Positions 46,601-57,420 are shown, counted from the first letter of the stretch. The stretch is DNA of 64,000 bases from Limnoglobus roseus (GCF_008254045.1 NZ_CP042425.1:6262001-6326000); one strand, 5' to 3'. Translations and numbers: made by a program. Notes: generated from the sequence alone by a model not told the origin.

Positions 46601-49600
46601 GTGCAGGGCGCGCAACAGCACAACCTGAAGAACGTCTCGGCCCGCATTCCGCGCGAGAAGATGAGTGTCTTCTGCGGGCCGTCGGGGTCCGGCAAGTCGT
46701 CGCTGGCGCTCGACACGATCTACGCCGAGGGCCAGCGGCGGTACGTCGAGTCGCTGTCGAGCTACGCCCGCCAGTTCCTCGGCCAAGTACAAAAGCCAAA
46801 GGTCGAGCACATCACCGGGCTGTCGCCGGCCGTGAGCATCGAGCAGAAGACGACGAGCAAAAGCCCGCGGTCCACGGTCGGCACGATCACCGAGATTTAC
46901 GACTACCTCCGCATCCTCTATGCCCGCCTCGGCCAGCGGTACTGCCCGAAGTGTCAGGTGCCGATCGGCACACAGACTGCGGACGAGATCGTCGAGAAAA
47001 TTCTCGGTCTGCCGGAAGGGACGAAACTGTACGTGATGGCCCCGCTCGAACGCAAGGGCCAGGAGAAGTACGAGACGCTGTTCGAAGAGATTCGGCGGGC
47101 CGGGTTCGTGCGGATGCGAATCGACGGCAAGTCGTACAACCTCGACGAACCGCCGGTCATCGACCACAAGCGCAAGCACCGCGTCGAGATCGTCGTGGAC
47201 CGCAACGTCGTCAAGGCCGGCACGCGGACGCGCATCGCGGAGGCGGTCGAACAGTCGCTCGACCTCGGCCGCGGCGTCATGCACCTCGCGTACGTGGAAG
47301 CCGACAAGGACGAGACGCAGTGGCGCGTGGAGCGGTACTCCCAACACCTCGCCTGCGATCAGTGCGGCACAAGCTATGAGCACCTGAACCCGCACAACTA
47401 CTCCTTCAACAGCCCGCTCGGCTGGTGCCCGACGTGCGAGGGCCTCGGCTCGCAACGCGGGGCGAACGCGAACTTGCTCGTCGGCGACACGTCGAAGTCG
47501 CTCCGCGACGGGGCGATCACGGCGTGGCCATCGCTCGCCGCCGGCGGCGCGTGGTTGCCGTTCGCAGAAGCACTGGCGAAGCACGCCGGCTTCTCGCTCG
47601 ACACGCCCTACGTCCGGCTCTCGCCCGAACACCAGCGGGCGGTCATGCACGGCACCGGCGAAGTCTGGCTGAAGATTGAGCCGAAGGCGAAGAATCAACG
47701 CGAGCCACGCTTCCAGTACAAGGGCTTGTTCCCGAGCGTGGACGAAGCGTCCCGCGTGAGCTTCGTCTACCGACAGCGGCTCGACCATCTTGTGGACGAA
47801 GTCCCCTGCTCCACCTGCCAGGGGTCGCGGCTGCGGTCCGACGCGGCCGCCACACAGTTTGCGAACCACACGCTCGGCGACCTCGGCGGCCTACCGCTCC
47901 GCGATTCGCTCACACTCTTCAACACCCTCAAGATGTCGAAGACCGAGAAACAGGTGGCCGGCGAAATCCTCCGCGAGATCACGAACCGGCTGAAGTTCCT
48001 TGTCGATGTCGGCCTCCATTACCTCTCGCTGTCGCGGCCCGGCCCCACCCTCTCGGGCGGCGAGGCGCAGCGCATCCGGCTGGCCTCGCAGATTGGCAGT
48101 GGGCTGACGGGCGTGCTGTACGTCCTCGACGAGCCGACCATCGGCCTCCACCCGCGTGACAATCTGCGATTGTTGAAGGCGCTCCACCACCTACGCGATC
48201 TCGGAAATACGCTCGTCGTCGTCGAACACGACCGCGAAGTGATCGCGTCGGCCGACCACCTGCTCGATTTTGGGCCAGGCGCGGGCGATCAGGGCGGCGA
48301 GATCACCGCGTCGGGTCCGGTCAAGCAGGTGTTGAAGTCGAAGGACTCGCTCACGGGGAAGTACCTCGCGGGCAGCCTGGCGATTCCGGTGCCCACCAAC
48401 CGCCGCGTCGTGAGCGAACCGTTCGCCACAGACCACCCGACCCCGGAGGAGATCGTCGCCCGCGCACCGGCCGGCGCGGCCATCACCATCGTCGGGGCGC
48501 GGCAAAACAACCTCCGCAACCTCGACGTGAGTATCCCGCTCGGCGCGTTCGTTGCGGTGACGGGCGTGAGCGGGTCGGGGAAGTCATCACTCATCAACGA
48601 GGTGCTGTACAACACGCTCGCCCGCAAGTTGAACCGCGCCCGCACTGCCGGGTCCGCCGTCGATGAAATCCTCGGCCTGGAGAACGTCGATAAAGTCATC
48701 AACGTCGATCAGGATCCGATCGGCAACTCGCCGTCGTCGAACCCCGTCACGTACACCGGCGTCTTCGACCTGATCCGCGAACTCTTCTCGCGGCTGCCCG
48801 AGTCGAAGGTCCGCGGCTACCACCCCCGCCGCTTCAGCTTCAATCAGAAGGGCGGCCGCTGCGAGGCTTGCGAGGGCATGGGGCAGAAGAAAATCGAGAT
48901 GCACTTCCTGCCGGACGTGTGGGTCGAGTGCGACACCTGCCACGGCAGCCGGTACAACCCGGAAACGCTGGCCGTGAAGTTCCACGGCCGGTCGATCTCG
49001 GACGTGCTCAACCTGCGAATCACCGAGGCCCTCGAACTGTTCGGAAACATCCCGAAGATTCGCATCGTGCTGCAAACGCTCGCCGACGTGGGCCTCGGGT
49101 ACATGGCCCTGGGCCAACCGGCACCGACCATGAGCGGTGGCGAAGCCCAGCGCGTGAAGTTGGCCGCGGAGTTGGCCCGGCCGAGCACCGGCCGCACGAT
49201 CTACGTGCTGGACGAGCCGACCACCGGCCTGCACTTCGACGACGTGCGGAAGTTGCTCGACGTGTTGCACCGCCTCGCGGACATGGGGAACACGGTCGTC
49301 GTCGTCGAACACAACCTGGACGTGATCAAGTCGGCCGACCTGGTCATCGACGTCGGCCCCGAGGCGGGCATCGGCGGCGGGCAGGTCGTCGCGCAGGGGA
49401 CGCCGGAACAGGTCGTCGCCCAGGGGCAGTTGCCGGGCGTGGTTTCGCACACGGCGACCATTCTCGCGAAGGTTCTGGCCGACGGGCCACACCAGAAGCG
49501 AGAGAAGTTCGACCCGAAGAAGGCGCTCGCGGCCAAAGTCGGCGACATCGACATCGCGCAAGTCGGCGACGACGCCCTGCTGCCCTGGGAGGAAGACGGC

Positions 49601-50530
49601 AAGCGGTGGCACACGAAGGACCGCGTCACCAGTACCGGCAAGCCGTGCAAGTGGGACGGCGCGACGCTGTCGTTCGTCGAGGAAGAAGTCCACAAGCTCG
49701 GCACCTTCTCCGACACCAACTGGAAGCACCGCAGCGTCGTGGAGGTCGCGGCCGAGGTGAAGTCGCACGGTTGGTTCTTGCACGCCCTGACCGGCCACGA
49801 GGCGTATCTGAAGCTCGTGTTCCGGGTGGCCCGCGGCACCTTCAAGGAAGCCGACCTCACGGCGGCACTTGCGTTACCGCCGCTCAGCGACACGCCGGGG
49901 TTGGAGGGGTACGCCCGTGACGGCAACCGCGTCGAGATTTCAACTTCGCCCGGCTTGCAGCAGGTCGTCGTGATCGTGCATAAGTTGGATGACGTAAAGA
50001 CGCCAGCGTTCTTCGCCTTCCTCAAGAAAGCGGCCGAGTCGTTCCGAGGGTTGATCAATCCCGATCAGAAGGGCGTGGAAGATTACATGCCCTGGAAGAA
50101 GGACGGCGAGAAGTGGCACCTCGGCGAGAAAGGCTTCCCACCGGGCAAGAAGCTGAAGTGGGATCGGGGTGCCCTGCCCCTCTTGCTGAAGCTCGTGCGC
50201 GACTCGGCCCCCGACGTGGAGGTGAAGTGGGACAGCCGCGATCACATCCTCTTGAAGTTGCCGGGTGCCCCGAAAGCGTTCGCATGGTGGCGGACGAAAG
50301 AAGCGAACGCGCTCGTCTGCAATTTCGTCATCCGCGTCGGGCAGTTCAACCTCGCCCGCGTCGAGGGGTTCAGCCGAAACGCGGAACTGACCGGCGACCG
50401 CACCGATAGCACGCAGGTGCTCAAAATGGAGTTCACCTCGCCCGAGATGCTTCGCTCGAAAGCGTTCCTGACGTTCCTCGCGGAATACCTCGCCGGCTTC
50501 CGCGAGGCGTTCGCCAAGGCGGCCGTCTGA
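43658..50530 (+). CDS. uvrA: Tandem-fused UvrA (two complete UvrA in one chain) with duplicated C-terminal domain
   Basis: 2290 residues against about 940-1000 for normal UvrA. Residues about 1-955 and 975-1945 are each a full UvrA: Walker A sites near 33, 647, 1007 and 1636 (GVSGSGKSS or GPSGSGKSS), four LSGGE/MSGGE signatures, the insertion-domain start [17 protein letters not shown] twice, and the CxxC zinc modules of each half ([11 protein letters not shown]...[17 protein letters not shown]...CDTCHG; CTHC/CPEC and CDQC/CPTC). UvrA normally works as a dimer with four ATPase sites, so one chain could equal one dimer. Residues about 1970-2290 hold two related units beginning [10 protein letters not shown] and [13 protein letters not shown] at 43658 with AGGAGG 11 bases before. 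Confidence 0.95.
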   Translation: MESQNIVVRGAREHNLRNVNLELPRNKLIVFTGVSGSGKSSLAFDTLYAEGQRRYVESLSSYARQFLGQLPKPDVDYIGGLSPAISIQQKSASRNPRSTVGTITEVADYLRVLFARVGQGHCAKCQRPITAQTREQVIGRILALPERTRFLLMAPVVRGQKGEFKDFFADMLKRGYVRARVDGQVVKLSDDLKLDKRIKHTIEIVIDRLVVESRVRPRLAEAVEQALSLADGAVIVSVEAKDGTAEDILLSANYACTHCNISYEPPTPQLFSFNSPMGMCPECDGLGTKYSFDATLLLPDPTKSIHEGAITLLGSLKSMGRWRRHIYEGVGKSFGIDLKQPWEELPPEQQNLVLYGSGDRHVVWEWKQRGGKVWKHGGKWEGVIPQLESQFKKATAGPRRMQLEKYMSVMKCPACNGQRLNPQARSVRVGSRTLIELGKMPIGDLVPWFDAMEGELSAVQRHICGELLKEIRARLGFLLNVGLHYLSLDRPAPSLSGGETQRIRLAGQIGSGLVGVLYILDEPSIGLHPRDNIRLLRSLERLRDMGNTVLVVEHDEDTMRAADYLVDFGPGPGVRGGQIVAAGSPAEVFANPDSPTGQYLTGAKEIAIPKERRKGNGQAIEVIGARHNNLKNVSVKIPLGQFVVVTGVSGSGKSSLVNDILMEALATPSKPESEEDGDETLHSIGEHDEIRGREFIDKVIDIDQTPIGRTPRSNPATYIKLFDEIRQHFALMPEAKVRGYKPGRFSFNVPGGRCEACQGNGSNRLEMDFLADVWVTCPVCEGHRFNRETLQVKYRGKSIHDVLEMEVLQALEHFEHVPKIRPMLQTLHNVGLDYIKLGQPSPTLSGGEAQRIKLAKELCRASTGKTLYILDEPTTGLHFEDIRKLLDVLHGFVAAGNSVLVIEHNLDVIKTADWLIDMGPEGGSGGGTVVAVGTPEVIAKTDASYTGHALRPLLFPVPKKKTLKKDKVEAKPVHERITHLEVQGAQQHNLKNVSARIPREKMSVFCGPSGSGKSSLALDTIYAEGQRRYVESLSSYARQFLGQVQKPKVEHITGLSPAVSIEQKTTSKSPRSTVGTITEIYDYLRILYARLGQRYCPKCQVPIGTQTADEIVEKILGLPEGTKLYVMAPLERKGQEKYETLFEEIRRAGFVRMRIDGKSYNLDEPPVIDHKRKHRVEIVVDRNVVKAGTRTRIAEAVEQSLDLGRGVMHLAYVEADKDETQWRVERYSQHLACDQCGTSYEHLNPHNYSFNSPLGWCPTCEGLGSQRGANANLLVGDTSKSLRDGAITAWPSLAAGGAWLPFAEALAKHAGFSLDTPYVRLSPEHQRAVMHGTGEVWLKIEPKAKNQREPRFQYKGLFPSVDEASRVSFVYRQRLDHLVDEVPCSTCQGSRLRSDAAATQFANHTLGDLGGLPLRDSLTLFNTLKMSKTEKQVAGEILREITNRLKFLVDVGLHYLSLSRPGPTLSGGEAQRIRLASQIGSGLTGVLYVLDEPTIGLHPRDNLRLLKALHHLRDLGNTLVVVEHDREVIASADHLLDFGPGAGDQGGEITASGPVKQVLKSKDSLTGKYLAGSLAIPVPTNRRVVSEPFATDHPTPEEIVARAPAGAAITIVGARQNNLRNLDVSIPLGAFVAVTGVSGSGKSSLINEVLYNTLARKLNRARTAGSAVDEILGLENVDKVINVDQDPIGNSPSSNPVTYTGVFDLIRELFSRLPESKVRGYHPRRFSFNQKGGRCEACEGMGQKKIEMHFLPDVWVECDTCHGSRYNPETLAVKFHGRSISDVLNLRITEALELFGNIPKIRIVLQTLADVGLGYMALGQPAPTMSGGEAQRVKLAAELARPSTGRTIYVLDEPTTGLHFDDVRKLLDVLHRLADMGNTVVVVEHNLDVIKSADLVIDVGPEAGIGGGQVVAQGTPEQVVAQGQLPGVVSHTATILAKVLADGPHQKREKFDPKKALAAKVGDIDIAQVGDDALLPWEEDGKRWHTKDRVTSTGKPCKWDGATLSFVEEEVHKLGTFSDTNWKHRSVVEVAAEVKSHGWFLHALTGHEAYLKLVFRVARGTFKEADLTAALALPPLSDTPGLEGYARDGNRVEISTSPGLQQVVVIVHKLDDVKTPAFFAFLKKAAESFRGLINPDQKGVEDYMPWKKDGEKWHLGEKGFPPGKKLKWDRGALPLLLKLVRDSAPDVEVKWDSRDHILLKLPGAPKAFAWWRTKEANALVCNFVIRVGQFNLARVEGFSRNAELTGDRTDSTQVLKMEFTSPEMLRSKAFLTFLAEYLAGFREAFAKAAV

Positions 50531-50536
50531 CCGGCG

Positions 50537-53056
50537 TCACGGCGTGAGGACCAACTTGTTCAAGAAGAGCAAGGACCGGTCGCCGTGCTCGTAGAACTGC
50601 TCCAACATGAATTCCAGGTCTTGCTTCAAGACTTGGGCCTTGTACCCACGGGGAATGTCGCTGTTGATCCGCACCTTGACGGGCTTCGTCCAGTCGATCA
50701 TTTCGCGGTCGAGGCACACGGTGACGGTCTTCAGGCCGCGGCTGGTGATCTTGATCTCGTTCCCCTGAAAGATGTCCGCTTTGATTTCCGCGGGCGTAAA
50801 CCCGCCCTTGCGCCCGTTCTGCAGGTTTTGAACATTGATTTCGTCGGAACCGACCCAGTAGAAGCGATTGTCTTCTTTCCGCATCGTCATGAACGGCTCG
50901 ATCGCCGCCGCGTTGTTCAGGCGTAATACGCCGGTGCCGGTGATGCGTTTCTTGACCCGCAGCCAGTCGAACATCAGGTGTAAGTCGCCACTGAACCATT
51001 CGGTCGCGCGGCCGCGGTAAACACTGGCGATCCCCGGATAGCCGCGGAAGACCCACTCCTCGTATATCTTTCGCGTGTTCTCCAGCCCGGACCCGGCCAT
51101 CGCGCCGAGGGCAACGTAAACGGGAAGCTTCTGACAGTTTCGCCAGTAGTGCAGGAAGTTGGGCGCCCACCTCGGCGTCGGCCCCATCGCGAGCAAGCCA
51201 GCGAACAAGTCGGGGTGGGACGAGCCGACGTCCATCGCGAAGTTCGCCCCCTGGGCGAACCCGAACAGGCTCACGCGGTCGTTGTCCACCTGGTAGTGCC
51301 GCATCAGGTCGCGGACGGTGTCCAACACCTTGTAGTGCTGGTCGCCGGTCCAATCGTAGGCCTGGTCGAAGCCGTTGATCCAGAGCGGGGCCGCGAGGAT
51401 GAAGCCGTTGCGGTCGGCCTCGTAGGACAGCCGGCTGATCATTTCTTCCGGCGGCATCGTGGCGTGGGAGAGGGCCACGATCAAGGGGTAGGAACGGCCG
51501 TGGTGGTACTCGGCCGGCAGGCGGACCAGGTAATCGACCCCGGCGGCGGCGGCGGCAACCGGGCCGGTGTTCCGGCGATAAATGCCCGCCGCAACCTGGC
51601 TACTGGGCGGAATCAGCACGCCGCCGCGGTTGACGAGGTCGTCCGGTTGCGGCGGCGGGAGGTACTTGATGAGCTGCGACACCACGTCCGGCGTCACGGC
51701 CTTCCCCGTCTTTTGCATCTGATGAAAAAGGGCCCGCCGCTTGTTCAGAATGGTCTCGTTCTGGTAGGCCAGAAGCGTTTCGCGCCACTGCCAGAGGTGC
51801 AGGGCGTTCTCCGCGTTGTTGTCCGCACCGTTCGGCCCCATGACCCAACCGCTGATCGCGAGGGCAATCAGTTCGTCCGGTCGCTTGCCCGACTTGCCGG
51901 CCGCGGTTTGGCGATCAGTGTCCTCGGCCAGCTTGCGGAAGATGTCGATGCGGTCCGCGTTGTCGGGGTGTAGTTCGGCAACAACGTGGGTGCCGGCGAC
52001 GATCAACTTCTGAGATTGCTCGGGGAGTTGCTTGAGGGCGGCGAACGCGCCGAGGCCGCCCCCGGCCGCCCCGGCGGGCAACACCTTCATGCCGGACATG
52101 CGCTCGACGGACGCCGCGAGAAGGCGTTTCGTTTTCTCGTAGGCGGGCTGAACGATTTCGAGTTCCGCCCGGAGTTTCGTGAAGCGGTTGGTCAATTCTG
52201 CCGTCGCCGACTTGGCGTCGAATCGCGCGAGTAACTGTTTCCCGCCCTCGTACCGTGCGGCCTGCTTCGCGACTTCGAGTTCGTCGACCACGAGTTTGGC
52301 CTCGGCCTTGGAAAGACTCGCCTCCAACTTGTCGAGCGTTTCCGTCTGCTCCTTCGTCCACGTTCCGGGGATGTCCTTCTTGGCCCGCGCGACCTCCGCA
52401 CGGGCGGCGTCCAGGAAATCGCCCTGGTAAAAGAAATTCGCGATCAACAGCCGCTTGGTCGGATCGGGCTTGCCCTTATCGTCCAAGTCCGGGTGGGTGG
52501 TGAGCAAACTGCGGATGGCCTCCGGGCCGAGTTCCCGCGTGGAAATGTAAGGGTTCCAGCGGTGGCTCTTCGAGACGATGACCATCCGCTGGGGGCCGAG
52601 AACCCGGATGACTTGTTGCATCTCGTCGAAGCTGCCGTTCGGCAGGTTCAGGCGAAACTTTCGCTGCCACTTCTCGTCAAAATTGGGCGCCTTGAACTGG
52701 GCCATCGCAGGCAAGTCTTGCATCACCGCGTTCGGGAAAGCGTCGCGGGTGTACTCCTTCAAGTCTTCCAGGCCCTTGATGTCCTTCTGAACTTCTACCG
52801 CCTGCTTTTGGTGCCGGGAAAAGATCCACCACCGCAGGCCGTCGTCGATAACGTCGAACCCCTTGACCTTCGGAACCTTCAGCATGAACCCGTTCACCGG
52901 GTCGTTGATTTGTTCCTGCTCCTTGAAGAGCGTGCCTTCGATGTAAAAGCCGTCGCGGAAGATCACTCGGTCGACGGCCGAGGCGGTGAGAGTTGTCAGG
53001 CCCGCGAGGAAGAGGACCGCGAGCATCGAGGACCGGCGAAAAGAGCGGCGGGACAT
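50537..53056 (-). CDS. Secreted alpha/beta-hydrolase-like protein without nucleophile serine
   Basis: 839 residues. Signal peptide (SMLAVLFLAGLTTLTASAVD), an N-terminal beta part (VDRVIFRDGFYIEGTLFKEQ), a long helical, coiled-coil-like middle (about 190-330, SKAEAKLVVDELEVAKQAAR), then an alpha/beta-hydrolase domain (about 480-700): LVRLPAEYHHGRSYPLIVAL, the elbow VSLFGFAQGANFAMDVGSSH, LPVYVALG. The nucleophile elbow GxSxG reads GFAQG, so Ser is Ala. The C-terminal 140 residues form an extra domain. It ends 6 bases after the uvrA stop and is convergent with it. Function unknown; perhaps a binding or scaffold role. Confidence 0.8.
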   Translation of the reverse strand: MSRRSFRRSSMLAVLFLAGLTTLTASAVDRVIFRDGFYIEGTLFKEQEQINDPVNGFMLKVPKVKGFDVIDDGLRWWIFSRHQKQAVEVQKDIKGLEDLKEYTRDAFPNAVMQDLPAMAQFKAPNFDEKWQRKFRLNLPNGSFDEMQQVIRVLGPQRMVIVSKSHRWNPYISTRELGPEAIRSLLTTHPDLDDKGKPDPTKRLLIANFFYQGDFLDAARAEVARAKKDIPGTWTKEQTETLDKLEASLSKAEAKLVVDELEVAKQAARYEGGKQLLARFDAKSATAELTNRFTKLRAELEIVQPAYEKTKRLLAASVERMSGMKVLPAGAAGGGLGAFAALKQLPEQSQKLIVAGTHVVAELHPDNADRIDIFRKLAEDTDRQTAAGKSGKRPDELIALAISGWVMGPNGADNNAENALHLWQWRETLLAYQNETILNKRRALFHQMQKTGKAVTPDVVSQLIKYLPPPQPDDLVNRGGVLIPPSSQVAAGIYRRNTGPVAAAAAGVDYLVRLPAEYHHGRSYPLIVALSHATMPPEEMISRLSYEADRNGFILAAPLWINGFDQAYDWTGDQHYKVLDTVRDLMRHYQVDNDRVSLFGFAQGANFAMDVGSSHPDLFAGLLAMGPTPRWAPNFLHYWRNCQKLPVYVALGAMAGSGLENTRKIYEEWVFRGYPGIASVYRGRATEWFSGDLHLMFDWLRVKKRITGTGVLRLNNAAAIEPFMTMRKEDNRFYWVGSDEINVQNLQNGRKGGFTPAEIKADIFQGNEIKITSRGLKTVTVCLDREMIDWTKPVKVRINSDIPRGYKAQVLKQDLEFMLEQFYEHGDRSLLFLNKLVLTP

Positions 53057-53235
53057 GGCGCGGGCCTCTCGATACGGAAGGTAAAGGCGTCAGGTCTATT
53101 GTTCGCGGCCCCAACGCCGCGTCAAGCGCGACGTTGCAATTGGGACGGCGGTATCGGACAATAACAAAGTCGGGAAATCGAAATCGCCGTAACTGGACGT
53201 GTAACGGATCAGCCGCTCGCGCGTTGGAGAAAAGA

Positions 53236-53862
53236 ATGCCCATTCAATTCCGGTGCCCGGCCTGTGACCGTATGTTGGGCATTGCGCGCCGGAAAGCGGG
53301 GACGGTTGTGAAGTGTCCGCGGTGTGCCGCGGAGGTTCGGGTTCCCGCGCTCGCAGGCATGGCCGTCGAAACGAACGGCCCAGTCGGGGCCGCCCCCGCC
53401 ATCCCCAAAGGGGGATCGAATTCGGCCAACGGCAGCCGGGCGAACGGGGCTAAAAGTAAGCCCCCCGCCGTGGCCCCGAAGAACGTGGACTCGCTGCCGC
53501 TGTTCGAACGGCCGGACTTTGAATCGCTGCTGAACCCAGCGATCGAGAGCGCCAAGCCGCGAGCGGAAGAGGAGGCCGAAGCTCCGAAAGAAGCGCCGCC
53601 GATGGCCCGCGCGCGTCGATCAGCGGAAATCGAAGAAGCGATCGACGTGGAGGCCCTGCCCGACGCCTTCATGCTGACGCGCTCGCATCTGACGCTCGCG
53701 GCCGTGGTCATCGCCGTGCTGATGAGCTTCGCGTTCGCAGCCGGCTACTTGCTCGCCAGTCCTTCGGGAAGCCCGAAGGAAAAGGAGAAAGAGAAACGGG
53801 CCGCCGTCACCCCTCGTACCGAATCAGCAAATCCCCGCCCTGCACTTGCGAGCCGGGTTTGA
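53236..53862 (+). CDS. Zinc-ribbon plus single transmembrane helix protein
   Basis: 208 residues. N-terminal zinc ribbon (IQFRCPACDRMLGIARRKAG followed by VKCPRCAAEVRVP), a Pro/Ala/Glu-rich middle with SLPLFERPDFESLLNP, then one transmembrane helix near the C-terminus (LAAVVIAVLMSFAFAAGYLL) and a Lys-rich tail. This layout is frequent in planctomycetes (zinc-ribbon proteins of unknown function). ATG at 53236 with GGAG 7 bases before. Its last 56 bases overlap the end of the pyruvate carboxylase gene on the other strand. Confidence 0.8.
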   Translation: MPIQFRCPACDRMLGIARRKAGTVVKCPRCAAEVRVPALAGMAVETNGPVGAAPAIPKGGSNSANGSRANGAKSKPPAVAPKNVDSLPLFERPDFESLLNPAIESAKPRAEEEAEAPKEAPPMARARRSAEIEEAIDVEALPDAFMLTRSHLTLAAVVIAVLMSFAFAAGYLLASPSGSPKEKEKEKRAAVTPRTESANPRPALASRV

Positions 53863-56800
53863 CGACCACTTCCGCGATCTTGCCGGCCCGCTCGGCGTAG
53901 ACCGTCGTTTCCATCTTCATCGCTTCCATCGTGAGCAATTTCTGGCCGGCCGCGACCTCCTCGCCGGCCTCCACCGTGACCGCCACCACGGCCCCCGGCA
54001 TCGGCGCACCGACCTGAAGCGGGTTGCCACTCTCGGCGATCCGCCGGACCGCCAAAGCCGACTTTGCCAGCGAGCGATCTTCGACCATCACTTCCCGCGG
54101 TTGGCCGTTCAACTCGAAACCGACCGACCGCCGGCCGTCGTCGTGCGGTTCGCCGACGGTCAGAAAGCGGACGATCAGCGTCTTGCCCGGCTCGATCTCG
54201 ACACTGATTTCCTCGCCCTTCTGCATCCCGTAGAAGAACACCGCCGTCGGCAGCACGCTGAGGTCCGAGTAGCGGTTCTGCTGCTCCGCGAAGTCGAGGA
54301 ACACCTTCGGGTAGAGGAGGTACGACACCAAGTCTTGATCCGTCGGCTTGCGAAGAATCTTCGGCTCGATCAGCTTCCGGGCGGCCTCGAAGTCGGCCGG
54401 TGGGAGGGTCGCACCGGCTCGTTCGGTGAACGGCTTCTTGCCCCGAAGAACGCGGGATTGCAGTTCCGGCGGGAAGCCCCCCGGCGGCATTCCAAGTTTG
54501 CCCTCGAAGAACTCGACGACCGACTCGGGAAAGGCAATCTCCTTCTTGGGATTCTGCACGTCTTGCGGCGTCAGGTTGTTCGCGAGCATGAACAGGGCCA
54601 TGTCGCCGACGACCTTCGAGGTCGGTGTCACCTTGACGATGTCGCCGAACAGTTGGTTGACGGCCGCGTAGGTGCGGCAGACGTCCGGCCAGCGGTCGGC
54701 GAGGCCGAGCGACTTCGCCTGTTGCATCAGGTTCGTGGCCTGACCGCCCGGCATTTCGTGCAGGTAAACGTCCGCCGACGCGGCGAGTTGACCGGCCTCG
54801 AAGGGGGCGTACGCGCCGCGGACTTTGTCCCAGTAGATGGCCGTCTTCTGCAAGTCGTCGAACGACAACCGCGGGTCTCGCTCGTGGAATCGCATCGCTT
54901 CCGCAAGGGCGTTCAGGCTCGGTTGAGCCGTCACGCCGGAGAGCGGGGCGAACGCACAATCGACGATATCCACGCCTTCCTCGGCCGCCATCATGTACGC
55001 GGCAATCTGCCCGCCGGCGCTGTCGTGGGTGTGGAAGTGGATGGGCACGCCGACCTCTTCCCGCAGGGCCTTCACCAGCTTCCGGGCGGCGTACGGCTTC
55101 AGCAGGCCGGCCATGTCCTTGATGGCGAGGAAGTGCGTGCCGAACTTCACCAACTCCTTCGCCAGATCGACAAAGTACTTCAGCGTGTACTTGTCCCGCT
55201 TCGGGTCGAGGATGTCGCCGGTGTAACAGATCGCGGCCTCGGCGAGGCCATTCGTCTCGCGGACGGCTTCGATCGCCATCCTCAGGTTCGGCGTCCAGTT
55301 GCAGGCGTCGAAGATGCGGAAGACGTCCATGCCCGCGTTGGCCGACTCCTTGACGAACGCCTTCACGACGTTGTCGGGATAGTTCGAATAGCCGACCGCA
55401 CTGGCCGCCCGGAGGAGCATCTGGAAGAGGATGTTCGGGACGCGCTGCCGCAGTTCGGCGAGGCGGTCCCACGGCGACTCCTTGAGGAACCGCATGCTCG
55501 TGTCGAACGTCGCTCCGCCCCACATCTCCAGCGAGAAGAAGTCCGTGTGCCGCCGGGCGTACTCCGGCGCGATTTGGAGCATGTCGAAGGTGCGCATCCG
55601 CGTGGCGAGGAGCGATTGGTGCGCGTCCCGCATCGTCGTGTCGGTGATGAGCAACCGCTTTTCGTTCCGCACCCACTCCGCGAACTTCGCCGCCCCGAGC
55701 TTTCGGAAGCGGTCCCGGGTGCCTTCCGGAAGGTTCGTTGGCTTCACCGAGGGCGGCGGCAAAGCCGGGACTGCGGGGGTCGTGGTACCCCCCTTCCCCG
55801 CGGTAAACTCCACAAGAATCTTGCCCTTCACCTCCGGGTGGCCGTTCACGATCACGTCGGCGATGTACGCGAGAAGTTTCGTGGCGCGGTCCAGACGCGG
55901 GATGAACTTGAACAGTTCCGGCGTCTCGTCGAGGAATTTGGTCGTCACGCTGCCGTCGAGGAACTGCGGGTGCGTGACGAGGTTCAGCACGAACGGGATG
56001 TTCGTCTTCACGCCGCGGACGCGGAATTCTTGCAAGGCCCGCTCCATCCGGCTCGCGGCATCGACGAATCGCAGGCCGGACGCCGTCACCTTCACGAGGA
56101 GGGAATCGTAGTACGGCGTGATGACCGCCCCACCAAACGCCGTGCCGCCGTCGAGGCGGATGCCGGGGCCGCCCGCGGAGCGGTACGCGGATAGCCGCCC
56201 GTAATCGGGGGTGAAGTTGTTCGCGGGGTCTTCAGTCGTAACTCTGGCCTGAATCGCATACCCGTGCACCTTCACGACCGATTGGTCGCCGAGGCCGATG
56301 TCCGGGTGCGAGAGCGGCGCCCCCTGGGCGATGAGGATTTGCGAACGCACGATGTCGTAGCCGGTCACGACCTCGGTGACGGTGTGCTCGACCTGAATCC
56401 GCGGGTTCACTTCGATGAAGTAGAACTCCCGCGAGTCACTGTCGTACAGGAACTCAACGGTGCCCGCGTTGTCGATGCCGACGGCGTTGCCGACCGCGAG
56501 GGCAGCGTCGAGGATTTGCTGCCGCACGTCGGCGGGCAGGTTGGGAGCCGGGGCGAGTTCGACGACCTTCTGGTGCCGCCGCTGAATGGAGCAGTCTCGT
56601 TCGTACAGGTGGACGAGGCTACCATGCCGGTCGCCGAGGAGTTGGACTTCGATGTGCTTGGCGCGCTGTACCAGCTTTTCGAGGAACACATCCGAGATGC
56701 CGAACGCCGCCCCCGCCTCGCGTTGGGCCGATTCCACGGCCTCTTGCAACTTGTCCGCGGTCATCACCGGTCGCATCCCCCGGCCGCCGCCGCCCATCGC

Positions 56801-57298
56801 GGCCTTCACCATGACGGGGTAACCGAGCTTTTCGGCGAGGACTTTCGTGGCTGCGATCTCCGACACCGGCTTGTCACTGCCGGACAGGATCGGCACCTTC
56901 GCTTTCTGGGCAATGTGCCGGGCTGAAACCTTGTCGCCGAGGGAATCAAGGATTTCCGGCTTCGGCCCGATGAACGTGATCCCGGCCTCCGCGCACGCCC
57001 GCGCGAACGCGGCGTTCTCGCTGAGGAAGCCGTAACCGGGGTGGATGGCATCGACGCCGACTTCTTTCGCCAGGGCCACGATGCCGGGAATGTCGAGGTA
57101 CGCGCGGATCGGCTCGCCGGGCTTGCCGACGCGGTAGGCTTCGTCGGCCTTGAAGCGGTGCAGTGCGAAGCGGTCTTCGTGGGAGTAAATCGCGACCGTG
57201 CGAATGCCCAACTCGTGGGCCGACCGGAAGACGCGGATCGCGATCTCGCTCCGGTTCGCGACGAGCAACTTCTGGAATTTCTTGAGAGGTATCGACAT
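53807..57298 (-). CDS. pyc: Pyruvate carboxylase
   Basis: 1163 residues, one-chain ATP- and biotin-dependent carboxylase making oxaloacetate. Biotin carboxylase domain (KLLVANRSEIAIRVFR, MVKAAMGGGGRGMRPV, FIEVNPRIQVEHTVTEVVTG), carboxyltransferase domain (LITDTTMRDAHQSLLATRMR, DVFRIFDACNWTPNLRMAIE, ETNGLAEAAICYTGDI, HFHTHDSAGGQIAAYM) and the biotinyl domain with TMEAMKMETTVYA (Lys near 1127). Complete and of family length. ATG at 57298 with AAGG upstream. It overlaps the convergent zinc-ribbon gene by 56 bases at the 3' end. Anaplerotic supply of the TCA cycle and gluconeogenesis. Confidence 0.97.
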   Translation of the reverse strand: MSIPLKKFQKLLVANRSEIAIRVFRSAHELGIRTVAIYSHEDRFALHRFKADEAYRVGKPGEPIRAYLDIPGIVALAKEVGVDAIHPGYGFLSENAAFARACAEAGITFIGPKPEILDSLGDKVSARHIAQKAKVPILSGSDKPVSEIAATKVLAEKLGYPVMVKAAMGGGGRGMRPVMTADKLQEAVESAQREAGAAFGISDVFLEKLVQRAKHIEVQLLGDRHGSLVHLYERDCSIQRRHQKVVELAPAPNLPADVRQQILDAALAVGNAVGIDNAGTVEFLYDSDSREFYFIEVNPRIQVEHTVTEVVTGYDIVRSQILIAQGAPLSHPDIGLGDQSVVKVHGYAIQARVTTEDPANNFTPDYGRLSAYRSAGGPGIRLDGGTAFGGAVITPYYDSLLVKVTASGLRFVDAASRMERALQEFRVRGVKTNIPFVLNLVTHPQFLDGSVTTKFLDETPELFKFIPRLDRATKLLAYIADVIVNGHPEVKGKILVEFTAGKGGTTTPAVPALPPPSVKPTNLPEGTRDRFRKLGAAKFAEWVRNEKRLLITDTTMRDAHQSLLATRMRTFDMLQIAPEYARRHTDFFSLEMWGGATFDTSMRFLKESPWDRLAELRQRVPNILFQMLLRAASAVGYSNYPDNVVKAFVKESANAGMDVFRIFDACNWTPNLRMAIEAVRETNGLAEAAICYTGDILDPKRDKYTLKYFVDLAKELVKFGTHFLAIKDMAGLLKPYAARKLVKALREEVGVPIHFHTHDSAGGQIAAYMMAAEEGVDIVDCAFAPLSGVTAQPSLNALAEAMRFHERDPRLSFDDLQKTAIYWDKVRGAYAPFEAGQLAASADVYLHEMPGGQATNLMQQAKSLGLADRWPDVCRTYAAVNQLFGDIVKVTPTSKVVGDMALFMLANNLTPQDVQNPKKEIAFPESVVEFFEGKLGMPPGGFPPELQSRVLRGKKPFTERAGATLPPADFEAARKLIEPKILRKPTDQDLVSYLLYPKVFLDFAEQQNRYSDLSVLPTAVFFYGMQKGEEISVEIEPGKTLIVRFLTVGEPHDDGRRSVGFELNGQPREVMVEDRSLAKSALAVRRIAESGNPLQVGAPMPGAVVAVTVEAGEEVAAGQKLLTMEAMKMETTVYAERAGKIAEVVVKPGSQVQGGDLLIRYEG

Positions 57299-57420
57299 AT
57301 CCAACCCTTCCCGGTAGTGCGTCGCCTAAAAGATACGACTTCGGCCCGCCAACCAAAAGAGCGGGACGCGCGGGTGCGAAGAATTCGACCAGTCACGGAG
57401 TGGTGTTTACACTGCCAACG

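Noticed and set aside
53846-56194. 782-codon plus-strand open frame
   Set aside because: Antisense shadow of pyruvate carboxylase.
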